Of a DNA stretch of 64,000 nt, positions 35,249-44,005 are shown one piece after another. The translations under genes and the position numbers were made by a program. Each line of letters opens with the position of its first letter. The stretch's first letter is position 1. The notes under the pieces are model-generated. The model did no database searches, was not told the origin of the DNA, and worked only from the letters and a program-made list of their open reading frames with translations. Origin of the DNA: Synchiropus splendidus (Eukaryota > Chordata > Actinopteri > Syngnathiformes > Callionymidae); NCBI RefSeq assembly GCF_027744825.2, contig NC_071336.1, positions 11,843,001-11,907,000 of the forward strand. Direction: 5' to 3'.

Positions 35249-35327
35249 CTTTCTTCTTCTTCTTCTTCTTCTTCTTATTATTATTATTATTGTTATTATT
35301 GCTGTTGTTGTTGTTATTATTGTTATA
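35249..35327. repeat. Compound trinucleotide microsatellite (TTC, TTA, TTG)
   Basis: A (TTC)n block to about 35,275, then (TTA)n, then mixed TTG/TTA units. It lies 100 bases after the GAGAAA tract and gives a run of S, Y and C codons in one plus frame. Confidence 0.85.
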
Positions 35328-36242
35328 TGTTATTTACTCTTTTAAACATGTCAAAATACACAGTACACAGTTGAAATGGAGTATTTCAACAGAAGAAGTA
35401 CCCATCCACTTGCATTGGAAATGGTTTGACCCCGCCCTCCTTTCTCCTTTCTGAGTACCTCATTAAGGTGCAACGTGGAAGGATGACCCCTGCAATAACT
35501 ATAAAAGTCTGCTTGACAATATGTGATCAGTTAGGAGTGAGAATCTGTGGCAGTATTACAGTAGGAATGAAAACACCAGTTGGAAAACAGGCAACAAGAC
35601 AGGAAGCCTTTTCATATGATTTTATTATTCAGTTAGGTATGTTGCATTTCAGACGTAAAGTGGGACTGAAATAAATGTCCAACAGTTAAAGAGAAACAAA
35701 TGTCCAAAAGCAACTTTCCTGTCCCTCATCATGATCACGCGCAAGTTATTGCTTTATAAAGTTCTCCCCTGTCTGAAAACACTGCAAACCAGAAGTTATG
35801 ACAGTGCAGCAGATTGTTACGTCACACTGGGCTTGACTGCTCCCAGCACATCTGTGAACCCACTCAGCTCCTTATTAGAGACGACCAGTCAGCTATGATC
35901 GAATGATCAAGTCAGTTAGTTCTGCCTTTCAAATTATGTCATACACACAGAACATATGTGGTGTGTGTACACATGACCAGCACCAGTCACACGGATGAAA
36001 TGATTTCTGATTAACTCCTGAGTGATGTGTCTGTCGTCGCAGGCAGAAGTGGAAGTGAGAGGGAGACACAGAACCGAGCGAAATCCCAGCCATCTAAAGA
36101 GTATCAAACACAAAAGTCATTCTTTTGGTGACAGATTCCAGCATTATCAATGTTGTGTCCTTGAGTCCGGAGACGCTCCGGTGATGTCATTTGCCTCCTG
36201 TTCTCCGGTCCCTGAAGCAGGAACCACTTAAACAGGTACTGC
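35328..36242. other. No feature recognised
   Basis: Short plus frames (35,426-35,674; 36,022-36,231) without recognisable domains. Confidence 0.45.
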
Positions 36243-36544
36243 TGGGCTTAGTAGGCTTCATGAAAGAGTGTCCTAATTTTCAGAGCCCTCCAGATCAGGG
36301 ATGGGCCACTAGTTCTCCAACGGCCACCATGGCCTTCTGAGGTCCAGGTCTGCTTGAGGTTTCACTCTCCAAGTCTTTGTATTTGAACTACTAAGTTAGA
36401 TCATCTCTGATGTTAGCAGACAACGTGGTCCAACGTGGACCGTTGAGCTCCTGCTCGTCATAATTTTTTTAACTGAGCGCGCCACCGACTGAGGTCTGAA
36501 AATTAGGACACCGTTTCAGGAAGCCTCATTTGCCCATCACTAGT
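36243..36544 (+). mobile_element. TTCATGAA-family MITE interrupted by another sequence
   Basis: The left end has TAGGCTTCATGAAAGAGTGT and CCTAATTTTCAGAGCCCTCC. The right end has CTGAAAATTAGGACACCGTT and GAAGCCTCATTTGCCCATCA then CTAG. These are clear inverted repeats. After CCAGAT (36,290-36,295) the family word CCACTAGATGGC breaks off, and unrelated sequence begins CAGGGATGGGCCACTAG, which resembles a hAT MITE start. The inserted part reaches roughly to 36,470, making the total about 300 bp, against about 190 for the 18.3-kb copy. Confidence 0.65.
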
Positions 36545-36764
36545 AAAACGGATGGGATGTGGACCTTCAGGTCTTAGCCCCCAAAGTGATTGAGACTGGG
36601 ACGACTTCAGCAGTGATATGGATGTGTTGTAGAAACAAAGAGAGTTGAGCCAGGCTCTCAGTTTATCGCTCCGTCCACTTTCCCACCCTCACTTTGGGTC
36701 GCAAACTTTGGGCAATGACTGAAAGGAACTGATAATGCGCACAAGCAGCCAAAACTAGCTTTCG

Positions 36765-36912
36765 CCACTGGGTGTCTGGGAATCATCCAGGGCATGGTCT
36801 GGGAATACTGAGGAGTCTGTCTGTCTGAGCCTGCTGAGAATGTTGCCCTGGTGACTTGGACCTGGATAACTGTCAGAAAATGGATGGATGGATGGATGGA
36901 TGGATGGATGGA
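36765..36912 (+). mobile_element. Rex3 3' tail with GGAT repeat, decayed
   Basis: CCTGCTGAGAATGTTGCCCT, then GGATAACTGTCAGAAAATGG, followed by about seven TGGA units (36,881-36,912) follow the end of Rex3: CTGCTTAGGCTGCTGCCCC, GGATAAGCGG and a GGATG-type tail. It is in the orientation opposite to the 21-kb copy and much more decayed. Only the last 150 bases of an element are present. Confidence 0.55.
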
Positions 36913-38495
36913 AAAACAACCTGGTTGGCTGCATGCCTGTACTGTGTCTCAACCCAGAATTGTCATTGAAGCACTTCATCCCTCAGGACTTTGATATAAA
37001 TTTAGGAATCTTTTCCAAAACTTTCCAGAGCCAGCTAGCACAATGTGTAGCGTAACAAAGTCAAAAGCATCAACTTCCATGCATTTATTTTGCTCAGAAC
37101 CGATCTTCTGACTTTGTGAGCAGAGTCCGGAGGCATTGGTTCAAAAAGCTTCACTTGTGCCATGTGACCTGGGCCCCTGAGCAGACACGTGCTCCTGCAC
37201 TGACCCTGCTGCTGGAGCACAAGGAGAAGCTGATTGTGAGCGACGGGCCAAGATAAGGAGAGATGTGAAAAAGATGTTAAGAGGCATTATTCAATGTAAT
37301 CTATGTAAAACAGCTGCTGGAGGATCCACGGGTGAGAAGAGGCCATGCTGAGGCAGAGGAGGACACACGTGGGAGAATATACCATGCGTGAGCTTCATGC
37401 ATGTTCATGGACGTCATCTGTCTGTGCATGTGATGAGGGACGCCAGATCAATTCCTGCACACACACTGTGCACTCAACGCAGGACTTGCTTCACATTCTT
37501 GAAGGACGTTTTCGTATGTATCTTTACTGACGTCTTGACAGATATTGACCTTGCTGGTCAAGTTTATGTATCTATTCGGGCAGGACAAACACAATGTCGA
37601 ACATCGTGAGAGGCGCCAAGCTCATGAAAAACAAGACTTTAGCTCCACATTTCATGTTGTCAAAATTAGATTGGTAGGTTTGCCAATAAGCCTCCGTCCT
37701 CACCTGTTTTCAGTCTGATGTTGAATCTCACAGCAGCACATGGCTCAGCGGTTTTGAGCAGAGAGGAAGACGCGGAGGAAAGAGTGGAAACCCACGCTTA
37801 AATAAATAAAGGAAAAAAAAAAGAAATGCACAGTAATTATTATTTTAATAAGTGAGACTCATTAACAGCGTCTTATTTTGGCCGCTGTGTTTATTCAGAG
37901 GAGAAAGGGCTGGCTGGCTGCTGAACTTTTGGCTGATCCTCTGGAACAAAATCATTATAATCATTATGCAGATTAACCGTAATAAGAAGTCATCCAGAAT
38001 TAATTCTGGAGGTGATTAGCGTGGCGTCATTTCTACGAAGTTTGACCCTTCTGCCGTTTTATAACAGATGTCGTCAATTAAACAAAAACAAACGGAAAAC
38101 AAAAACGTCTTCATAAGTTTGATGACTAGCATGTGGAGGGTGGAATCAAACCAGTTACAAATGATTCATAAATGTGCAGGGAATATTTATTTATAAATAT
38201 TTGGGTAACTGTATGAACAAGCAGTAAGAACACATCAAACATTCTCAGGTTTCAGCTACTGTGCTGCGTTACCAGAATCAATGGCCCTCAAATCTCACTA
38301 AACATTTTCTGCACAGCAAATTATGTGGTTCTTAACAAGACAAAAGAAACTCACAATTAGAAGTGTTGGACAATTTATCTTATTTTAAGCATGGATTTCT
38401 TATTTCTGGTTTTTGACTTTTTACAAAAATCTTATCTCAAGCATAACCCAAACTTTTTTTGTCCACAACAGAGAGGAAATCTGGAAAGAAGGTAA
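36913..38495. other. No gene; AT-rich block with homeodomain-type motifs
   Basis: At about 37,820-38,070 there is a complex AT-rich block with many ATTA/TAAT words and a perfect 18-bp palindrome, TCCAGAATTAATTCTGGA, at 37,993-38,010. This is the look of a conserved non-coding element but cannot be tested here. The rest shows only short frames. Confidence 0.35.
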
Positions 38496-38555
38496 ATAAC
38501 TGGTAGAATATGATATTTTACATTCATATGTAAAATATCATATTCTACCAGTTAT
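38496..38555. repeat. Perfect 28-bp inverted repeat, 4-base loop
   Basis: The arm 38,496-38,523 (starting ATAACTGGTAGAATATG) is exactly complementary to 38,528-38,555, with TCAT as the loop. There are no mismatches. Its ends are not those of the MITEs in this window. It is directly followed by a second perfect hairpin at 38,580. Confidence 0.9.
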
Positions 38556-38579
38556 ATGATAATGAAGCATGTTCATTCA

Positions 38580-38620
38580 AATAAACACTTGAATGAACAC
38601 ACTTCATTCAAGTGTTTATT
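38580..38620. repeat. Perfect 17-bp inverted repeat, 7-base loop
   Basis: AATAAACACTTGAATGA at 38,580-38,596 is exactly complementary to 38,604-38,620, with loop ACACACT. It lies 24 bases after the 28-bp hairpin. Confidence 0.9.
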
Positions 38621-39877
38621 ATTGCTCTTAGTTCCAGGCATGTGGGGACACAGCCACATCACAACACATTGTCAAACTGTCATTTATTTCACCATCTTAA
38701 AACCAGATGTTTTATGCTTACATATAGCGATCCAGGCTGCCTCTGGAGCAAAGGATTATAGGGGCAGGGTTGAGGTGTAAAAACGGATTGTTAAAGATGT
38801 TATGTGATTCTGTTTATTATCTGTGTTGTTCTTATTTGGGATGTTTGCGTAGAGTGTCAATGTTTCCCTGTCTTACAAATACAGTTAGCCCCATAAGTTT
38901 GTAGGATGTGTGTTGAGAGGACCTGTGTTATGTTACTTCATGCTAGTGTGTGTTTTTCAGTCCTGTTTGTCAGTATCTGTTATAAAAAAGACTTGCTTCA
39001 GATTGACTTTATTTCACCTAAACTAACCTGGCATTTCCCCTTGATATTGGAATTCATGATCTTGTTTCCAGTCTTGATACAGAGACTTAATTTGAAGTAA
39101 TATATGGCCAAGAATTCAGCATATGGTGCTTATTTCACCATATCATTCTCAATGCATGGACAGATAATTTCACTACAGTCGAGCGCTTAAATGTTTGAAT
39201 ACAGTGTTAAAACTTTAATTTTTAGGACCCTTTTGCAGTGTGACCCTGTCTTTTAGGAACTCCAATCACATTCAAGCCAACAGTTGCAGTACTTTACGGG
39301 AGTTGTGGTACGAGGAGTTTGTAGGTGTTGATGTCCTTCCCGATGACGCACCACATTTATGCAGCACTGACAACCCATTCTTCAATTTCTGCACATAAAC
39401 TGAACAGCTTCTTCATTGACATTTAATTGCGTTCTGCTTCAGCTCATCAGTTCGACTGCAAAACAGTGCGATAATATTTGTCTCTGAAATGATGCGTTCT
39501 ATCGAAGGGCGCTTTGCCAAGTGTCAAGGTCGCAATACCATGAAACGTTCATTAACCAAACAATGCTAATTAAAACAACAACGGATAACAGTGAAACAAC
39601 AGGTGAAAACTGAATTAAATTCCAAACCGTGTCTGAAGGAAACAAATGGTGACGCTTTGATGCTCTGACACAAAACACACTGATGGAAATTACAGCTAGA
39701 ACTGGTGGCAGTCATAACTATGTAACGCAGATAGAGCTTTTAATTGCCTAAATCTCTTTGGAGTTGAGCCAAAAAAGCTTTCTTCGCATCTAGCGATCAG
39801 TAAAATTTGTGTTCCTAATGTGAGATATTTTAGTCCTGCAAACGGATGAATTCAAAAGGAGGATAAACCACAAGATT
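38621..39877. other. No feature recognised; may hold a lost LTR
   Basis: Short frames only. If the element starting at 39,878 is an LTR retroelement, its 5' LTR should end just before 39,878; I could not define an LTR here with confidence. Confidence 0.35.
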
Positions 39878-40223
39878 TGGTGTCGCAGCAGGAAGTGGCT
39901 CAGAAATGTCCGACAACAAAAGCAGAGGACAAATAGAACCGACAGCAGATTCCCTCAGGAGGCGACTTACTGGGGCGGCTGACATGAAGAAGGAGCTCCG
40001 GCGGAAATGTAAAGCAGATGAGAACTGAAAGATCAAGCAGAGAGACGGGCCGAGAAAAAGTTTCAGCGGGACGACAGAGAATACTCACATGACGAGATCA
40101 TGGAGGGCGGAAATACACCAGGGACACAGAACTCAAACAGCTGAAGGGACAGATGAATCTGTAAAAGCATTCAGTACATAGCTCAAAGATCTTATGGATG
40201 AAAAAAATATGACTGACCCTTGA
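39878..40223 (+). pseudogene. Decayed gag-like coding stretch behind a primer-binding-site-like motif
   Basis: TGGTGTCGCAGCAGGAAG at 39,878-39,895 has the form of a retroelement primer-binding site: it starts TGG, the complement of a tRNA CCA end. Eleven bases on, an ATG at 39,906 in good context opens a frame to a stop at 40,026-40,028. Coding-type sequence rich in Lys, Arg, Glu and Asp then continues in a second frame (40,022-40,144), a third (about 40,120-40,164) and back in the first (40,152-40,223), where there is also one in-frame stop. Successive frameshifts in a charged, helix-like protein are what a dead coding region looks like. An LTR-retrotransposon gag start is the best reading; an unrelated processed pseudogene is the alternative. 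No zinc knuckle or protease is seen. Confidence 0.45.
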
Positions 40224-40424
40224 GCTTCCTGTTCTTGACTATAGAGTGGGGGATCACGGCCAGGAAGTGCTAAATATTTCCGGAATTCCTTTCAACCAAT
40301 CACAGCTCAAGATTGGTCATCATTCGGCTGTTAGTCGCCATGAAATTCATATTTGAATGATTCGCAGAAAGGTTATTCAGCTGTGGACAATTAAATTTAT
40401 TATCCATGATGTAATGTTATTTAC
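40224..40424. other. No feature recognised
   Basis: Sequence between the decayed coding stretch and the next MITE. It contains a CCAATCACAGCTCAAGATTGG-like inverted CCAAT pair (about 40,300-40,317), of unknown meaning. Confidence 0.35.
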
Positions 40425-40526
40425 TAGTGATGGGCTGATGTGGCTTCATGAAACAGTGGCCTCATTTTCCAAATATTTTAGAGCATAAAATGTGCATATT
40501 CATGAAGCCTCATGGACCCATCAGTA
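40425..40526 (-). mobile_element. TTCATGAA-family MITE, internally shortened copy
   Basis: Starts TAGTGATGGGCTGATGTGGC then TTCATGAAACAGTGGCC, and ends CATGAAGCCTCATGGACCCA then TCAGTA. Both terminal inverted repeats are present, with a 40-base core containing TTTTAGAGCATAAAA. Against the 18.3-kb copy the core reads in the opposite orientation. Confidence 0.7.
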
Positions 40527-43383
40527 CAATCTAGTAATCCACTGACAGCTCCGGTGGAGCATGCAGTATTTTGTACAGAGGAACCAGGCACACTGCAAGT
40601 GTTCCAGATTGCAGACCAACTTTCAGAGAATCTTCATCAGGAATTTATTCATCCTCGCACAATATTTTTTTTATGCTTCTCTATGTTTCAAGACTTATTG
40701 AAGTGAGAGCAAGATAAAATGTAAATAAGAAATATGGTGCTGTTTCTGGAAGTAATGGTGCTGACACACGGCATGGATCGACTATTTAAAAGTGGCTATC
40801 TATTGTATTGAAAGATAAATTGTGTTTTGACTGTGAATGAGAGAAATCCACATTTGCTTTTCCTAAAAAAAAAAAAAAGTGCTATGAACAATGTGATTTT
40901 TTGTTTCAGGACGTCTGCTGCAGCACGCACATCAGAGACTACCTAGACAAGCACACTTATGGTCTATGGAGCCAACACATCCTGCAAACATGACCAGCTA
41001 GATGAGTCATGAGTCATGTTTCCTAAATCAACAGGTAGTTTCATTTAAGTTCTGTCAAGTACCATTAAATGCATTGAGACTTGAACCTAGAAGACAGTCG
41101 TAGTGTTTCAAGCAAGATGTCCTTTTTTGTGCATCACTACTCTAAGCTTGTGAGATTCAGTTACCGTTGAAAAAGCCTTTAAAATGTTACATTGTGATAA
41201 ATTGATGACGCAAGCAACTCAAACTAAAATGTTTGATGATAACACTTAAATATATATTTGCATTTAAATTCAAGTTGAAGTGAAGTACAGTCCTGTGTTT
41301 GCTTAATACATGGAATATTCTTCCAGAAATACACATTTAATGTGCATTTCATTGTCCACTTCAAATGCCTCAAGTATGTGGAGAAATAGTACAACTTCAA
41401 TACAATTTTTTTTCTCCTGGTATGAGACATAAAATGATGACAAATGGTGTTATGGAAATAGTGATGAGCTGAGACGGGCAATAGAAAGATACAGTAGTTG
41501 AGGGGACAATGAAACATTATATATTACTTGCCAGGCAATATTCCACCGTCACAGTCTGTTACTCTGGACTAAGTCATTATCTGGGCTTTCCATCGTTCAG
41601 TGGGGGATCCTCAAGGCCTTCTGCGCCCCACAATTTCCACATCCAAACATGAAATTAAATACATATTCACATATTTTCATTAGTTTTTAAATGTACTTGA
41701 TGTGATTTTTTTTAATCTGTATTTGGCGTTTTACATTTTTACCATATACACTCTGGATATATAAAGTTTCTTCAGGAACCCCTGCATTCCCATCTCTGTG
41801 GAGAGAGGATTGTTTGATAGCTTTGCAGTTTACATTGCGGTCTTTGTCCGGAAAACTGGAAATTGTGAAGCGCTTCATACATGGACTCATCCGTAAAAGT
41901 CAAGGAAGTCGAAAGGCATCTCAAGTGGGCTGAATATAGTCTCTACAGTCTCTAATGGACAAGACCGACAGCAAGCGGAATTGTTGGAAATGTCCAATAC
42001 AGTCAACAAACCACTTGGGCCGGCAGCAGATTTGTTCAAGTCAGACCATCGACACAAAGGTTCTGTGGCCCACCTGCAAGTGACAGCGTGTCTGCAAACC
42101 TGTGGGGACACTGAAATCGATCTGCAGCATTGTGAGCAGCGCCACAATCGTACCTCAGCTCTACTACAAGGTGGAGGAGAGAGATCCAGATGTCAATGAT
42201 CATTGATGTCACACATCAACATTTATGCCATTCATCTCCTTTGGTATAATATATAATGTTGTAATTGTGATCACATGACGCTGTTCATCGTAGTGATTTC
42301 ACCTGTGTGGAATGAGTCAGGAGAAACAGCACAATCGGTTCCGGATGGCAGCATTTTGTTTCATTTTCATCTATTGTTTGGTGGAGAGCGTTTGTTGCTG
42401 CTGTTGAGCTCTTTCATTGCATTGTTCTGCTGATTTTCGCTTGTGATGACTTCATCTCTTCAACGCTCCCAGTTGCCCGCTGATGTTTTTATAGATCATT
42501 CATGCTGATTTTTAGAGAACTACAGGCAAATCTTTGTCATCTGAGGCAGCATACTGAGCAAAGAGTTAAGGTGGCAGCCCACACCATCTAGTGTCTGAGA
42601 TGCTGCTTATGTCTATATGTGTGTGTGTGTGTCCCGTTATTCATTTTTAATGAACCATCCTTTGTATAATTACAAGCTGTAAACCCTCTCAGCCTTATAG
42701 AATCCTGGATCGTCTGTTTGTCGCCACATTTTTTCCTGCTTGCAATTGTCAGGAGAGCTTCCTCTTTCATTCCGCCGATTGTGGATGCAGTGGAGAAAGT
42801 GCCGCCTCAGCGTTCCTGCTGCTGATTGAAGATATTTGCTTCACTAATGGCCAAAGCTCACGTTCGTGACTCACGGGTTCCAGATCTAAACCCACATTTG
42901 CGTGAAGATCACAGAACCCAAGGTTCGGTTGAGAGACGGAGTAATTTGATCAGTGTGGCTCTGGATCTCAGGGGATGAATGGGCAATAAAAGACATTTTA
43001 AATTGTGGATGAGCGTAAATCCATCCAATTTGGGGCTCTAATTAAATGGGACTTACATGGCGGGCTGGGACAGAGGGTTTTACGGGACAGGAGCTGACCG
43101 GAGGCACCGACGTCGCCGCTGTCTCGGGAGACTGCAGATCCAATAACCATGGAAATAAGAGGAGTCTCTGGCTTATTTTAGCAACGCTGCGCATCAAGAG
43201 TGGAGCCTCACAATGAGCAGCTTTATGTTGAGGAGACGGTAATGGGAGGAGGGTCTAATAAGTGGACCAGACAAGATGACAAAACATCAAATATGACCAG
43301 TGGGTGACCCTCGGAGAGGACCAGACCCCAATCAATCGGCCCCAGATTGCTGTTGTGACGCTGCAGACAGCCTCTTATTTCAG
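40527..43383. other. No firm feature
   Basis: Short frames on both strands (41,224-41,517 minus; 41,887-42,147 minus) without known domains. A poly-A run lies at about 40,866-40,878. From about 42,780 to 43,320 the sequence becomes less AT-rich and non-repetitive, leading into the candidate exon. Confidence 0.4.
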
Positions 43384-43458
43384 GCGGATTCCTCAAGCAA
43401 ATCAACCCTGTGGAATCTTTTGAAAGTGATTCCACATCTGAAGCATAAACCCCAGTGG
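43384..43458 (+). other. Candidate host exon, 75 bases, unverified
   Basis: A pyrimidine-rich acceptor (CCTCTTATTTCAG, ending at 43,383) and a strong donor (TGG then GTAAGT from 43,459) bracket exactly 75 bases. They are open in the zero frame and encode 25 residues beginning ADSSSKSTLWNLLKV. The frame stays open upstream to the ATG at 43,300, so openness alone is weak evidence. The peptide is not recognised. Splice-like pairs occur by chance in a window this long, so this is a lead only. Confidence 0.2.
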
Positions 43459-43934
43459 GTAAGTCCTTTACATACGGATGTATTTCGGTGCTGCACTGAA
43501 TACGGAGCCGGAACCATCAAATGAGATGGTTATGCTGTTCGTGCTGGGGAGTTACACATCATTACTGCATTCTTGAAGGTTTCTGTTGTCAGCAGACTGC
43601 AAAAAAGAGACCAAAGAGGACTCACATTCACAGTCTCCTCAAGATTTTATGAAATAAATACACTCAGAAATCAAATGAGCGTCAATCTATAGTTCTACTT
43701 TCTAAGATGTAATTGGAGTTAAAAGTTCATACATGAACAGACATGGCAATATATGGTGATTTTTCTGAATTGTCATTTATTTATTTTGAAGACGGTCGTG
43801 GGTTTGATTGAACACTTGCATGTGTGGTTCTCTCACGGCCCTCTGACTCCTCGCCTTGAGGGCTGTAACAATACTTCGAACGGACTCATAGAACTAAGGT
43901 CACCCCAGGTAACCCTTGTGTGTCTGGTGACATG
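43459..43934. other. No feature recognised
   Basis: Short plus frame 43,753-43,941; no repeat recognised until the LINE-like tail that follows. Confidence 0.4.
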
Positions 43935-44005
43935 CTGGTAACTCACCTGGGATCGGTTCCAGCTTCCTGTGAACCCATTAGTAGGAGAAAAAGAATGAAT
44001 GGTAT
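43935..44005 (+). repeat. LINE/SINE 3'-tail-like repeat
   Basis: CACCTGGGATCGGTTCCAGC, then CTGTGAACCC and AGGAGAAAAAGAATGAATGG, parallels a common fish retroposon tail: CTGGGATTGGCTCCAGC, CCGTGACCC, GCGGTAGAAAATGAATGG. The tail repeat is reduced to two GAAT units. The body upstream was not recognised. Confidence 0.5.

Noticed and set aside
35048..35374. 108-codon plus frame with RE repeats then S/Y/C runs
   Set aside because: Encoded by two microsatellites.
39837..40140. Minus-strand series of three splice-bounded open segments with a 66-base intron-like gap
   Set aside because: The same DNA reads as a charged coding sequence on the plus strand behind a primer-binding-site-like motif, which explains it better. 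The minus peptides are hydrophobic and low in character, as expected for an antisense shadow.
40031..40200. Possible microbial or viral gene system in the window
   Set aside because: No cluster of intact frames exists anywhere; all coding remnants belong to decayed eukaryotic mobile elements. No CRISPR-like spacer array was seen; the only regular arrays are microsatellites and the 21-bp minisatellite.
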